In this document: positions 26,584-36,111 of the stretch, one piece after another
How the letters are laid out: each line of letters opens with the position of its first letter
Numbering within the stretch: the stretch's first letter is position 1
NCBI RefSeq assembly: GCF_028200735.1
Contig: NZ_JAQKPV010000002.1
Location: 62,001-126,000 of the forward strand
Direction: 5' to 3'
Length of the DNA: 64,000 bases
DNA from: Streptomyces sp. ACA25
Lineage (GTDB): Bacteria > Actinomycetota > Actinomycetes > Streptomycetales > Streptomycetaceae
Made by a program: the position numbers and the translations under genes
Notes under the pieces: generated by a model
Databases searched by the model: none
What the model saw: the letters and a program-made list of their open reading frames with translations, nothing else
Told to the model about the DNA's origin: nothing

Positions 26584-28248
26584 TCAGCCCCGGGTCAGCT
26601 TCTTGTAGGTGGCGCGGTGCGGCCGGGCAGCGTCCGGTCCGAGCCGCTCGATCTTGTTCTTCTCGTAGGAGTCGTAGTTGCCCTCGAACCAGAACCACTG
26701 CGACTCGCCCTCGTAGGCGAGGATGTGGGTCGCGACGCGGTCCAGGAACCAGCGGTCGTGGGAGACGACCACGGCGCAGCCGGGGAACTCCAGCAGGGCG
26801 TTCTCCAGGGAGGACAGCGTTTCCACGTCGAGGTCGTTCGTCGGCTCGTCGAGGAGCAGCAGGTTGCCGCCCTGCTTGAGGGTGAGGGCGAGGTTCAGCC
26901 GGTTGCGCTCTCCGCCGGAGAGCACGCCCGCGGGCTTCTGCTGGTCGGGGCCCTTGAAGCCGAAGGCGCTGACGTAGGCCCGGGAGGGCATTTCGACCTG
27001 TCCGACGTTGATGTAGTCGAGCTCGTCGGAGACGACGGCCCACAGCGTCTTCTTGGGGTCGATGTTGGCGCGGTTCTGGTCGACGTAGGCGACCTTGACG
27101 GTTTCGCCGACCTTGATGCTGCCGGAGTCCGGCTCCTCCAGGCCCTGCAGCATCTTGAACAGGGTGGTCTTGCCCGCGCCGTTGGGGCCGATCACGCCGA
27201 CGATGCCGTTGCGGGGCAGGGAGAAGGACAGGCCGTCCATGAGGACCTTCTCGCCGAACGCCTTGCCGAGCTTGTCCACCTCGACGACGACGTTGCCCAG
27301 CCGCGGGCCCGGCGGGATCTGGATCTCCTCGAAGTCCAGCTTCCTGGTCTTCTCCGCCTCGGCGGCCATCTCCTCGTACCGGGCGAGCCGGGCCTTGGAC
27401 TTGGCCTGCCGGCCCTTGGCGTTGGAGCGGACCCACTCCAGCTCTTCCTTGAGCCGCTTCGCCCGCTTGACGTCCTTCTGGCCCTCGACCTTGAGCCGGG
27501 TCTGCTTGGTCTCCAGGTACTTGGAGTAGTTGCCCTCGTAGCCGTGGGCGCGGCCCCGGTCGAGCTCCATGATCCACTGGGCGACGTTGTCCAGGAAGTA
27601 CCGGTCGTGCGTGATGGCGACGACGGTGCCGGGGTACTTCGCCAGGTGCTGCTCCAGCCACTGCACGGACTCGGCGTCCAGGTGGTTGGTGGGCTCGTCG
27701 AGGAGCAGCAGGTCGGGCTGTTCGAGGAGGAGTTTGCAGAGTGCGACGCGACGCCGCTCGCCTCCGGAGAGGGTGGTCACGGGCCAGTCGCCGGGCGGGC
27801 AGCCCAGGGCGTCCATGGCCTGCTCCAGTTGGGCGTCGAGGTCCCAGGCGTTGGCGTGGTCGAGCTTCTCCTGAAGCTTGCCCATCTCGTCCATCAGCGC
27901 GTCGGTGTAGTCGGTCGCCATCTGTTCGGCGATCTCGTTGAACCGGTCGAGCTGGCCCTTGACCTCGGCGACGCCCTGCTGGACGTTCTCCAGGACGGTC
28001 CTGGACTCGTCCAGGGGCGGCTCCTGGAGCAGAATGCCGACGGTGTAGCCCGGGGCGAGGAACGCCTCGCCGTTGGAGGGCTGCTCCAGACCGGCCATGA
28101 TCTTGAGCACCGTGGACTTTCCGGCGCCGTTGGGGCCCACGACGCCGATCTTCGCACCGGGGAGGAAGGCCAGGGTGACGTCGTCGAGAATGACCTTGTC
28201 GCCGTGCGCCTTGCGCGCCTTGTGCATGGAGTAGATGTACTCAGCCAA
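26584..28248 (-). CDS. ettA: Energy-dependent translational throttle protein EttA (ABC-F)
   Basis: A 554-residue ABC-F ATPase that binds the ribosomal E site and tunes early elongation to cellular energy. Two ABC domains are intact: first Walker A GPNGAGKS (38-45), first signature LSGGERRR with LLLLDEPTNHLD, second GPNGAGKT and second signature LSGGERNR with LLLLDEPTNDLD. The arm and linker between them (VKRAKRLKEELEWVRSNAKG) have the EttA pattern. I chose TTG 28248 because streptomycete homologues begin at MAEYIY; no ribosome site precedes it. Longer readings to 28296 lack family similarity. Confidence 0.93.
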   Translation of the reverse strand: MAEYIYSMHKARKAHGDKVILDDVTLAFLPGAKIGVVGPNGAGKSTVLKIMAGLEQPSNGEAFLAPGYTVGILLQEPPLDESRTVLENVQQGVAEVKGQLDRFNEIAEQMATDYTDALMDEMGKLQEKLDHANAWDLDAQLEQAMDALGCPPGDWPVTTLSGGERRRVALCKLLLEQPDLLLLDEPTNHLDAESVQWLEQHLAKYPGTVVAITHDRYFLDNVAQWIMELDRGRAHGYEGNYSKYLETKQTRLKVEGQKDVKRAKRLKEELEWVRSNAKGRQAKSKARLARYEEMAAEAEKTRKLDFEEIQIPPGPRLGNVVVEVDKLGKAFGEKVLMDGLSFSLPRNGIVGVIGPNGAGKTTLFKMLQGLEEPDSGSIKVGETVKVAYVDQNRANIDPKKTLWAVVSDELDYINVGQVEMPSRAYVSAFGFKGPDQQKPAGVLSGGERNRLNLALTLKQGGNLLLLDEPTNDLDVETLSSLENALLEFPGCAVVVSHDRWFLDRVATHILAYEGESQWFWFEGNYDSYEKNKIERLGPDAARPHRATYKKLTRG

Positions 28249-28328
28249 GAGAAACCGTCCGGCATTCGATAAGCGGGCTGTGGTAATCAGACCCATACTG
28301 CCGCATGGGTTGCCAGGGAAGAAAACGG

Positions 28329-28358
28329 AGGGGCGGGACCCGGCCGGGTCCCGCCCCT
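28329..28358 (-). terminator. Terminator after the thioester surface protein
   Basis: A 30-nt perfect palindrome (arms of 15 bp) lies 59 nt past the minus-strand stop at 28418. On that strand it is followed by CCGTTTTC, a short T-tract. It sits between this gene and the start of ettA. Confidence 0.75.
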
Positions 28359-28417
28359 GTCGCTTGCCTCAGGATGTCCTCAGGCCCAGCGATTGTTCAC
28401 TCACCGGTGACTTTTCG

Positions 28418-29872
28418 TCACTCAGCGGCAGTGGCGTTCTTCCTGCGCAGGAAGAACATGGCGCCGCCACCGGCGACCAGCAGGGCCACCGCGATGCCGG
28501 CGATCAGGCCGGGGCTGGTGCTACTGCCGGTCTCGGCGAGGTTCGGGTCGTCGCTTCCGGCCGGCTCCTCTTCCTCGCCGCCGCCCTGGCCGCCCGTGGT
28601 GGCGGGGGCCGGGTCGTTGTCCTCGACGATTTCCTTGCCGCCTTCGCCGCCCTCGGTCTCGCCCTCGTCGCCGCCGGTCGCGCAGTCCAGGACACCGGTG
28701 AAGGGCTCGTGGAGCTCCTCACCGTCGGCACCGACGATGCTGATCCGGTACTCCTGCTTGTTCTCGACGCTCACGAGCACCTTCTGCTCGCCACCGGCGG
28801 GAACGCTGTAGTCGTTGCCGTCCAGGGTGAAGTCGAAGGGCTGGTCGCCCGAGTTGTTCACGACGACCTCGACACCGCCGTCCACGCAGTCCTCACGGGC
28901 GTCGAACGTGGGGTTCGGGCCCTCGGACTTCCAGGTGGCGGTGGCCTCGACCTTGGCCGAGACGTCGGAGGATCCGGCCAGGATCATCGTCTGGGTGGGG
29001 TCGGCCGCCATGCCGGTGAAGGCACGGCCTTCGAGCACCTTGGTGGTGACGGTGGCGGTGAAGGAGGTGCTGCCGTCGGCGGCGCCCTCGGGCACGTCGA
29101 AGAAGAGCTGCGTGCCGTTGGTCACCGGGGTGCCGTCGGTGACGAGGTTGCCCTCGCCGTCGACGAGGCTGACGCCCTGCGCGGCTGCGGAGGCGTCGGG
29201 GGTGACGGTGACGGTTTCCGCGGAGGTCGTCACGGTGACCGGTCCGAGGGGCTCGCCGCCGGGCTTGCCGGACACCTGCAGGGTGTCGAGCTCCAGGCTG
29301 GGGGCGGGCTCCTGCTCGACCGGAACGGCGTTGTCCAGCAGCCACTGCGTGAGCTGCTGGGCGTTCTTGTTGGTCGGCTGGGCGTCCTTGTTGTCGCTGT
29401 ACTTCCAGATCGCTGCCTGGGTGCCGGCCGCGGCCTGCTCCTTGGTCAGCGTCTTCTTCAGGCCCACGGTCTCGCTGAGGGCGTTGAGGTCGTCGACCCG
29501 GGGGTAGGAGTTCTGCAGAACCCAGTGGATCTTGCCCGCGTCGGCGTTACCGGCCAGCGAGGTCGCGTCCCAGTTGGCTTCCTTGTAGTCGTAGCCCGTC
29601 TTGGCGCCGGTCATGAAGTCGATGCAGTAGGTCTTGACCGTTCCGCCACCGTGGACATCCATGGTGAACAGGCCGGCCTTGACGACCTGTCGGCCCACCT
29701 TGACGCCGTCGTAGGTCTCCAGGCCACCAAGGGTGGCGGTCGCTCCGCCGTTGCGCACGTTCTCGTCGGCGACGGCCGTCCCGGCGGTCGCGATCGCGCC
29801 GCCGGCGAGCAGGCCGGTGGCCGCAGCTGTGGCCGCCAGGCGGGTGAGGGCCCGCCTCCGTACTGAAATCAT
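28418..29872 (-). CDS. Thioester-domain (TQXA) surface protein with LAETG sortase signal
   Basis: A 484-residue cell-wall protein. The signal peptide runs to about residue 36 (TAVA). A thioester domain follows: Cys83 in TYCID and Gln152 in GTQAAIW are the pair that forms an internal Cys-Gln thioester in Gram-positive adhesins. The centre has Ig-like beta domains, then an acidic Gly/Glu-rich wall-spanning stretch. The end is LAETG (445-449), a hydrophobic helix and RRKNATAAE, a class E sortase signal. It should be covalently attached to peptidoglycan and can bind surfaces covalently through the thioester. ATG 29872 has GGAGGGG 9 nt upstream. No sortase gene is adjacent. Confidence 0.88.
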   Translation of the reverse strand: MISVRRRALTRLAATAAATGLLAGGAIATAGTAVADENVRNGGATATLGGLETYDGVKVGRQVVKAGLFTMDVHGGGTVKTYCIDFMTGAKTGYDYKEANWDATSLAGNADAGKIHWVLQNSYPRVDDLNALSETVGLKKTLTKEQAAAGTQAAIWKYSDNKDAQPTNKNAQQLTQWLLDNAVPVEQEPAPSLELDTLQVSGKPGGEPLGPVTVTTSAETVTVTPDASAAAQGVSLVDGEGNLVTDGTPVTNGTQLFFDVPEGAADGSTSFTATVTTKVLEGRAFTGMAADPTQTMILAGSSDVSAKVEATATWKSEGPNPTFDAREDCVDGGVEVVVNNSGDQPFDFTLDGNDYSVPAGGEQKVLVSVENKQEYRISIVGADGEELHEPFTGVLDCATGGDEGETEGGEGGKEIVEDNDPAPATTGGQGGGEEEEPAGSDDPNLAETGSSTSPGLIAGIAVALLVAGGGAMFFLRRKNATAAE

Positions 29873-30128
29873 GTATGAGTTCCCCTCCACGACAAGCACT
29901 CGGACCGCAGCCGCAACTCTCGTCGGCGAGCTCATCAACGGCCCCGTGCGTACGAGGGGATCGTATGGAGGTAACGGACGGCAGTCCCCACCGCTCCGGA
30001 ACGTTAAGCATACCGACTCCTAATCGTTATGGAACGGACGGTAAAAACCCCTGCAGATCGGGCAGTTCGCCGCGACACGACCGGACGGTCGGACAGGCGG
30101 GCCGGACAGCCCGGCAGCGGCGGGGAGT

Positions 30129-32153
30129 TCAGCCAGGGTCGATACGACCCGCCGCGACGACGTACTGCTCGCGCGCCTCCCGATACCGGAGCAACTCCGC
30201 CGCCACCGGCTCCAGAACCAGATTGCGGCCGCAGGCGGCCGCGATCCGGCGCAGCCGCGTCTCCTCCTCCTGCCCCCACGCGCGGGCCGGGGTACGGGCC
30301 GCGAGCCGGCAGCACCAGGAGAGCAGCGGCGCGCCCACCGCCCCGGCGCCGAGCAGCGCCAGCGGCAGCCAGCGGGCCACCACCGGCTGGTCGAACACGG
30401 CGAGCAGCATCCAGCACAGGCCCAGCAGCTGTGCCGCCAGCAGGACGGCCTGACCGACCGCCGCGCCCATCCACCAGCCGGGGAAGGGAAGCATCCGCCG
30501 GCGCTCCCCGGCTGCCCGGCCGGGCAGCCGGGCAAGCTCCGTCTCCATCGCCCGCGGCAGGTCCCGGGCCCCGCGCCGGGCAGCGGACCGCACGGCCTTC
30601 TCCCACGGCGGCGGGAGCTCGGCGGACGCGTCGTCCTCGAGCCGGCGTACCGCCTGATCCAGCGCCGGACGGGAGAGAACCGGGGGCTTCAGCAGCGCCT
30701 GCTGGCGGCTGCTGAGTACGGCGGGCTCTCCGCGGCGGGCGGCCCTGCCGTCCGCGAGGCGGCGGACGAGCTGCGCCCAGGGGGTGCCGCAGACGAGGTC
30801 CGCGCGGCGGAGCCACACCCGTTCGGCGGCCTGACCGACCGCCTCCGCACCCACCGCCGACGCGAGCCGGTCCTCGAACTCCTCCCGGGCCCGCGCGGTG
30901 AGCCCGGCCGGGGCCTGCACACTCTCCGCGAGATAGACGGGCCGCAGCCGCCGGGCCGCACCGTCCACGTCCGCGGTGAGCCGCCGGGCCGCGGCGGTTC
31001 GTTCGGCCACCAGCTCCCCGACCGCGCGGCGCAGTTCCGGCACCCCTTCGCCGTTCAGCGCGGAGACGCCCAGCACCGTGGCACCGGGCTCCCCGTGCTC
31101 GTCCAGTGCGATCCCGCGGTCGTCGAGCAGCCGCCGCACGTCGTGCAGCACCGCGTCGGCCGCCTCGCCGGGCAGCCGGTCGATCTGGTTGAGGACGATG
31201 AAGCTGACTTCGGCGTGTCCGGCGAAGGCCCGCAGGTAGCGCTCGTGCAGCACGGCATCGGCGTACTTCTCCGGGTCGACGACCCAGATCACCGCGTCGA
31301 CCAGCGACAGCAGACGGTCGGCCTGCTCCCGATGTCCTCGGGCGAAGGAGTCGTAGTCGGGCAGGTCGAGCAGGATGAGGCCGCGCAGCGCGGGGTCGAT
31401 GACGTGGGCGCGCCGACGGGCCCGGCCGGGGATGCCGAGCCTCTCCAGCAGCCCTTCCGGGCCGGGTCCCGGGCCGGCGTCCCAGGTGCAGGAGACGGCA
31501 CCGGAGGTCGTCGGCCGGCGCACTCCCGCCTCGGAAAGCTGGGCGCCGGCAAGGGCGTTGAACAGGGTGGACTTGCCGCTCCCGGTGGCTCCCGCGAGGG
31601 CGACGGTGGTGTAGGCCCGCGGCAGCCGGGTCCGGGCCGCCGCCTCGTCGAGCACCCGGCCCGCCTCGGCGAGTTCGTTGCCGTCCAGGCGGGTGCGGGA
31701 GAGGCCGACCAGTTCCCGGAGTGCACCCAGGCGCATGCGCAGCGCCAGGTCCTGGGGGGTCTCGGGAAGGTTCTCGGGAGGTGGCGGGGGCCCTGCGACC
31801 ACCGGTTCGCGCTGCGGTACTTCCTCTTCGGCTGCTTCTGCCGCGGTTCGTTCCGCGAGGTCTTCCCCGGCCTCCTTCCCGGGCGCTTCGGCGTCCTCGT
31901 CCGGTTCCGCGGTCGCCTGTTCCGGGTCCGGGCTCAGGTTCTGCGCCGGGCCGGCGCCGGGCACCCGTTCCCCGGGGCGGACGCGGCGGGCGATCAAGCC
32001 GTCGTCCCAGCTGCCGTTCCACGCGGTGCCGGTGACGGCTGCGCCGGCCCCGTCCGGGCCGGCGGCGCCCTCCGGGCCGGCCGGAGCGCCGGTGCCGGCG
32101 TCGCGGGTGGCCGTGGGCGGGGTGGGCGCCGGGCTCGTGGTGTCCTTGCGCAC
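30129..32153 (-). CDS. dynB: Dynamin-like GTPase with C-terminal membrane helices (DynB-like)
   Basis: A 674-residue GTPase. Residues 1-130 are Pro/Glu-rich and disordered. The G domain follows, with Walker A GATGSGKS (188-195), switch region RRPTTSGAV, G3-like LDLPDYDS and G4-like LNQID. Helical stalk sequence follows, then two membrane helices (about 560-610: VGQAVLLAAQLLGLCWMLLA and LPLALLGAGAVGAPLLSWCC). The pair of adjacent dynamin-like genes, one soluble and one with two helices, matches Streptomyces DynA/DynB, which stabilise FtsZ rings during sporulation septation. Naming rests on this arrangement. GTG 32153 has an upstream GGAGGG. Confidence 0.72.
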   Translation of the reverse strand: MRKDTTSPAPTPPTATRDAGTGAPAGPEGAAGPDGAGAAVTGTAWNGSWDDGLIARRVRPGERVPGAGPAQNLSPDPEQATAEPDEDAEAPGKEAGEDLAERTAAEAAEEEVPQREPVVAGPPPPPENLPETPQDLALRMRLGALRELVGLSRTRLDGNELAEAGRVLDEAAARTRLPRAYTTVALAGATGSGKSTLFNALAGAQLSEAGVRRPTTSGAVSCTWDAGPGPGPEGLLERLGIPGRARRRAHVIDPALRGLILLDLPDYDSFARGHREQADRLLSLVDAVIWVVDPEKYADAVLHERYLRAFAGHAEVSFIVLNQIDRLPGEAADAVLHDVRRLLDDRGIALDEHGEPGATVLGVSALNGEGVPELRRAVGELVAERTAAARRLTADVDGAARRLRPVYLAESVQAPAGLTARAREEFEDRLASAVGAEAVGQAAERVWLRRADLVCGTPWAQLVRRLADGRAARRGEPAVLSSRQQALLKPPVLSRPALDQAVRRLEDDASAELPPPWEKAVRSAARRGARDLPRAMETELARLPGRAAGERRRMLPFPGWWMGAAVGQAVLLAAQLLGLCWMLLAVFDQPVVARWLPLALLGAGAVGAPLLSWCCRLAARTPARAWGQEEETRLRRIAAACGRNLVLEPVAAELLRYREAREQYVVAAGRIDPG

Positions 32154-32251
32154 TGCGATCCCTCCTGTTCCTGTGCTCTGGCGAGGCCGTACCTGCTCCC
32201 GCTTCCTGTCCCGGCCGTCCGGGACGACGGAGCGGGACCTGGGCAATACCG

Positions 32252-33895
32252 CTACGGGACCGGGATGCGCCGACGGACCGCCGAGAACGCGGCGACCAGC
32301 TCGACCTGGTGATCCGCGGTGACGTCCAGCCGGTGCAGCGCGGTGCCGCGGTGCACCCGCTCTCCGGTGAGGGCCTGTTCCACGCAGCTCCGCAGCAGCT
32401 GCCGGCCCTGCTCGCACACGGCCGCCCGGCCCTCCGGGCCGAACAGCGCGTCCAGCGCCTTGCCCGCCGGTGCGGCCTCCCGGCCTCCCAGCAGCTCGGT
32501 GAGGAGCAGCGCGGCCGTCTCCTCGGCATCGCCCACCGAGCGGAACTCGGCGGCCCGCCCCCGGGCCGGACCGGCGGCCCGGGCTGCCTCGTCGGCCAGC
32601 TCTTCCAGGCAGCGGCGCAGGCGGCGCACCAGGACACCGGTGCGCTCCCGGACGCCCTTGGAGTCCTCGAAGGTGCCCTGCGGGGCTCCCGGTTCGCGCC
32701 GCCAGGCCGCCGTGGTCCGTTCGTTCGCCTGCACGGCCGCCTCGGCGAGCAGGGTGCCGAGGGCTTCGGTGAGGGCGTGGGACAGCTCGTCGCCGCTGCT
32801 GTCCACCGGGAACGCCAGCCAGTGCGCCCGGGCCTGGCCGGTCAGCAGACCGCCGCTCTCCAGACAGGACGTCACCCGTTCGGCGGCCGTCGCGTAGGCC
32901 TCGGCCAGCTGCTGCTCCAGTCGGGCGGCTGCCGCGTGCTGGGCCGAGGCGGCGCCTGCCAGGGCGCCGACCCGTCCGCGCAGCGAGCGGAGCGTGCCGG
33001 CGGCCGTGCGGAAAGCGGTGACGGACCGGGCGGCGGGGTCCTGGACCTGCTGGGTGAGCCAGTCCCGCAGCCCGGCGACCGCGCTGGCGGGCAGGAGCCC
33101 GGAGTCGCCGGAGGCGGACTCCGGCAGCTCCGGGACGGTGAACCGGGGGATACCGCCGAGCCCGGCCCGGTCCAGCAGGCCGGCGTAGTACCGGGAGACC
33201 TCGGGGGCGATCTGGTGCGGCACCCGGTCCAGGACGGTGGCCACCGTGACCTCGCACTCGCGGGCGCTGCGCAGCAGGTGCCAGGGGAGGGCGTCGGCGT
33301 AGCGGGCGGCGGTGGTGACCAGCACCCAGATGTCGGCCGCGCAGATCAGGTCGGCGGCCAGATCACGGTTGGCCGGCAGGAGCGAGTCGATGTCGGGAGC
33401 GTCCAGCAGGCCCAGTCCCCGGGGGATTGCCCGGGAGGTTTCCACCGCCACGGCGGGCAGGCCGTCGGGGGTGGCCGGGGGCGGGGCGGCGGGGACGTTC
33501 TCGTCGTCCTCACGCCGGGGCAGCCACACCCGGCCGAGCTGCGGCAGCACCCGGCGGGCCGCGAACCAGTGGTGGTCCTCCGGGTGGCAGACGAGGACGG
33601 GGGTGCGGGTGGTGGGGCGCAGCACCCCGGCCTCGCTGACCCGCCGGCCGACCAGGGCGTTGACGAGTGTCGACTTCCCCGCTCCGGTGGGGCCGGCGAT
33701 GACGGCCAGCAGCGGGGCGTCCGGTTCCCGGAGCCGCGGCATCAGGTAGCCGTCGAGCTGGGCGAGCAGCTCGGCACGGGAGCGCCGGGCCCGCTCGGCG
33801 CCGGGGAGAGCCAGCGGGAAGCGCGCCGAGGCGACGCACCCTCGGAGCAGAGTGAGCGCGTCCAGCAGGTCGGGCCGTGCGTCCAGGATTGCCAC
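32252..33895 (-). CDS. dynA: Dynamin-like GTPase (DynA-like)
   Basis: A 547-residue soluble GTPase, upstream partner of the gene at 30129. Walker A GPTGAGKS is at 68-75, switch RPTTRTPV is about 30 residues on, and G3-like [11 protein letters not shown] and G4-like TVLDRVP follow. The C-terminal 300 residues are alpha-helical, stalk-like. I chose GTG 33895, giving [14 protein letters not shown]; no ribosome site is seen, and CATTCT upstream may be a -10 of a leaderless transcript. A frame to 34000 is open but lacks family character. Function inferred from the DynA/DynB pairing: septum formation in sporulating hyphae. Confidence 0.7.
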   Translation of the reverse strand: MAILDARPDLLDALTLLRGCVASARFPLALPGAERARRSRAELLAQLDGYLMPRLREPDAPLLAVIAGPTGAGKSTLVNALVGRRVSEAGVLRPTTRTPVLVCHPEDHHWFAARRVLPQLGRVWLPRREDDENVPAAPPPATPDGLPAVAVETSRAIPRGLGLLDAPDIDSLLPANRDLAADLICAADIWVLVTTAARYADALPWHLLRSARECEVTVATVLDRVPHQIAPEVSRYYAGLLDRAGLGGIPRFTVPELPESASGDSGLLPASAVAGLRDWLTQQVQDPAARSVTAFRTAAGTLRSLRGRVGALAGAASAQHAAAARLEQQLAEAYATAAERVTSCLESGGLLTGQARAHWLAFPVDSSGDELSHALTEALGTLLAEAAVQANERTTAAWRREPGAPQGTFEDSKGVRERTGVLVRRLRRCLEELADEAARAAGPARGRAAEFRSVGDAEETAALLLTELLGGREAAPAGKALDALFGPEGRAAVCEQGRQLLRSCVEQALTGERVHRGTALHRLDVTADHQVELVAAFSAVRRRIPVP

Positions 33896-34181
33896 ACGGG
33901 AAGAATGCCCAAGTTTCGCCGGTTTCTGAAGTATATTCCGCCGAACTCGCCCGAAACCACACCGGCGACCGCTCTCACGGGCATAACGAGTGAGCAACAC
34001 CCCCGCATACGGCGGCCCAAACCACTGCGTGGGGGACGCCCGCCTGCGATTATCAGGGCTGCTTCACTGGATCTCCACACGACAGCACAACAGTGAAGCA
34101 AACGGGACGAACCCCCCGGGAGCCGTATCCTGTGCTCGGGAAGGTCATCGGGGGCGCTGTCCACGCCGTGACGGAGACCCG

Positions 34182-34257
34182 GCCCCCGTAGCTCAGTGGA
34201 TAGAGCAGGTGCCTTCTAAGCACTTGGCCGCAGGTTCGAGTCCTGCCGGGGGCACCA
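34182..34257 (+). tRNA. tRNA-Arg (anticodon TCT)
   Basis: A full 76-nt cloverleaf. The acceptor GCCCCCG pairs with CGGGGGC, the D-arm contains AGCTCAGTGGATAGAGC, and the anticodon stem GGTGC/GCACT holds loop CTTCTAA with anticodon TCT. The T-arm is GCAGGTTCGAGTCCTGC. The discriminator A and the CCA end are encoded. It would read AGA, a rare codon in high-GC genomes. No integrated element is seen at its 3' end. Confidence 0.95.
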
Positions 34258-34353
34258 ACGCTACCTGACCTGCAGAAATGCTGGGGTCGGCGCCGCAGAG
34301 GCGTGAGCACATCGCTCATGGACCAGGTGCCTTCGTGATGCGGCCGGCCGTGA

Positions 34354-35004
34354 TCACCCGGGTTGCTTCCCGGGGCGCATCAGCAGATGTCCCCGGCGGA
34401 ACCGTTCGCCTTCGTGTGGCTCACGCAGCATCCGGCCGGCCTCGGTGAAGCCGGCCGCACCGGCCAGCCCCGCGAGCTCGTCGATCGGCCATCGGTAGGC
34501 CGTCGCCACCTTGTGGTCAAAGGCCGTGGGCGGCTCACCGTCCGACTCGAAGAAGGCGAGCAGGAGAGTTCCGTCAGGTGCGAGTACTCGACGGAACTCG
34601 TCGAGGTACGGGGGCACGTCCTGCGGTGGGGTGTGAATGACCGAGTACCAGGACACGATGCCTTGCAGCCGGCCGTCGGCCAGGTCCAGTGCGTCCATGG
34701 AACCGACCTCGAACCGCAGGTCGGGGTATGCCTCACGGGCAAGATCGATCATCGCGGGCGACAGGTCGACGCCGAAGACGTCCAGCCCCAGATCTCTCAG
34801 GTGTGCGGTGACGCACCCGGGGCCGCATCCCAGCTCCGCGACGGGCCCGGGGCCGACGGCCCGCACCGTCTCGGCGAACGCGGCGAGCACCGCGCGATCC
34901 AGCGGAAGGGCATCGAGTGCGTGACGGGCGAATGCGGCATAGCGGACGGCGACGGCATCGTAGGCGTCCGCTGTCGCACGGTGATGCGAGGAGAGATCAA
35001 GCAC
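34354..35004 (-). CDS. SAM-dependent methyltransferase (class I)
   Basis: A 216-residue Rossmann methyltransferase. Motif I is VAELGCGPGCVTAHL, followed by GVDLSPAMIDLAR, FEVGSMDALDLAD, and a motif with SVIHTPP. The acceptor is unknown. It is clearly paralogous to the gene at 54348: both share the long [19 protein letters not shown] segment. I chose GTG 35004, giving VLDLSSHHRATADAYDAVA. There is no ribosome site, but TAGGGT lies 8 nt upstream, suggesting a leaderless transcript. It stands alone between the tRNA and the YdeI-like gene. Confidence 0.85.
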   Translation of the reverse strand: MLDLSSHHRATADAYDAVAVRYAAFARHALDALPLDRAVLAAFAETVRAVGPGPVAELGCGPGCVTAHLRDLGLDVFGVDLSPAMIDLAREAYPDLRFEVGSMDALDLADGRLQGIVSWYSVIHTPPQDVPPYLDEFRRVLAPDGTLLLAFFESDGEPPTAFDHKVATAYRWPIDELAGLAGAAGFTEAGRMLREPHEGERFRRGHLLMRPGKQPG

Positions 35005-35012
35005 AAGCAAGG

Positions 35013-35018
35013 ACCCTA
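35013..35018 (-). promoter_or_regulatory. Putative -10 element of leaderless methyltransferase transcript
   Basis: On the minus strand TAGGGT ends 8 nt before the GTG at 35004. This fits a -10 hexamer with transcription starting at or next to the start codon. No -35 was identified. Confidence 0.35.
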
Positions 35019-35233
35019 GCGGGCAGAGCCGTCGAGCGGTTGGTGATGCGCCGGCTCGCTCGCCACCCCTGGACGGGCAAGGAGTTCCGGTGCTGATCGG
35101 GGCCGGCACAGTCGAGATCCCGCGCGAGGCGTTTGGGATGTTCGCAGCGATCCTCGGCCGTACGGCGGCCGGGCGGGCGGTGTCGCTCGTTCTCGACCAC
35201 GCGGAACCCCGGCGGCAGGCGGGCTGCCGGGAC

Positions 35234-35785
35234 CTACTGCTCTTCGGTCAGCCGGGTGATCGCCCGGGCCAGGGCCTTCGCCCGCGTCTCGGGTGTGCGG
35301 GCCTTGAGCAGCGGCAGGATCACGGCGTAGCGGTCGGACCGGCCGAGCCGCGCGAAGGCGGCTTGCGCGCGGGCGTCGCCGGCCAGCGCGGCCGCCAGGT
35401 CGGGCGGCACCTCGGCGGTGCGCTGCGGCTCGTACGCCGCCTCCCACCGTCCGTCCGCGCGGGCGGCCTCGATCGCCGCGAGCCCGGCCGGCCGCATGCG
35501 CCCGGCCGCCAGCAGTGCCTCAGCCTTCCCCACGTTGACCTGCGACCAGGTGCTCCTCGGCCTGCGGCGCACGTACCGCTGGAGGTACGACACCTCGTCG
35601 TGCGCCCTGCGCTGACCGTCGATCCAGCCGAAGCACAGCGCCACGTCGAGCGCCTCGTTGTTCGGGAGCAGCGCGGCCCCGGAGTGCCGCTTGCCGATCA
35701 GCAGCCACGCCTCGGACCGCACCTCGTGTTCCGCTTCCAGCCAGGCCTCCCACCCGGCGGCGTCGGGAAACTCGAGCACGTCCAT
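35234..35785 (-). CDS. YdeI/OmpD-associated family protein
   Basis: A 183-residue protein of the YdeI / bacteriocin-protection family. Typical segments are WLEAEHEVRSEAWLLIGKRH, ALDVALCFGWIDGQRRAHDE and RYVRRRPRSTWSQVNVGKAE, then an ALAGDARAQAAFARLGRSDR helix before the C-terminus. The molecular function of the family is not established; it has been tied to stress and peptide resistance. ATG 35785 comes 1 nt after the stop of the short VOC-like gene. The 229-nt gap downstream (35005-35233) shows no gene; a minus-strand stop is at 35234. Confidence 0.83.
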   Translation of the reverse strand: MDVLEFPDAAGWEAWLEAEHEVRSEAWLLIGKRHSGAALLPNNEALDVALCFGWIDGQRRAHDEVSYLQRYVRRRPRSTWSQVNVGKAEALLAAGRMRPAGLAAIEAARADGRWEAAYEPQRTAEVPPDLAAALAGDARAQAAFARLGRSDRYAVILPLLKARTPETRAKALARAITRLTEEQ

Positions 35786-35786
35786 G

Positions 35787-36002
35787 TCAGGACCGCCCGA
35801 CGGCCGGGAGGACATCGCGGTGGTGCCGGTCGTGCGGGACGCCCAGCAGGTCGCCGAACAGGCCGGCCATCGCGGCCGGACGGCCGTCGTCGAGATCGGG
35901 TGCCTGGAACACCTCCTCGGCACCCATGGCCTCCTGGTGGAACGCCGACGCGCGGTCCGGGTCACGGACGATGATGCGGGGCAGCATGCGCATGGCCTTC
36001 AT
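35787..36002 (-). pseudogene. Short VOC-like remnant
   Basis: A 71-residue frame starting MKAMRMLPRIIVRDPDRASA. The first 30 residues resemble the opening beta-alpha unit of glyoxalase/VOC (PhnB-like) proteins, which normally run to 120-150 residues. The remainder (GRPAAMAGLFGDLLGVPHDR) does not continue the fold. It ends 1 nt before the YdeI-like gene. It may be a truncated or recombined gene, or a short real protein; I favour remnant. Confidence 0.4.
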
Positions 36003-36111
36003 GCTAGTGCCGCGTGGCCGACACGGCACCAGGTCACCGGGACCGGCCGGGACCGGCCGGGGCGGGGCCGGGGGCGGTGCGGTGCCGTGCAGAACAGGCT
36101 GCGGGTAGTCC

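Noticed and set aside
26569..28272. Long open frame (567 codons) on the plus strand antisense to ettA
   Set aside because: It is a mirror of codon bias in a high-GC gene. The product has no family character, while the minus strand encodes a complete EttA.
30004..33257. Very long minus-strand frames (877 and 1042 codons) spanning both dynamin-like genes
   Set aside because: The first is out of frame with both GTPases. The second contains the real DynB-like protein only from 32153 down, where a GGAGGG and GTG are found.
34182..34257. Attachment site of an integrated element at the tRNA-Arg gene
   Set aside because: No integrase gene and no repeat of the tRNA 3' end were seen nearby.
34053..34319. 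Short frames overlapping the tRNA gene
   Set aside because: They run through the tRNA cloverleaf and have no family character.
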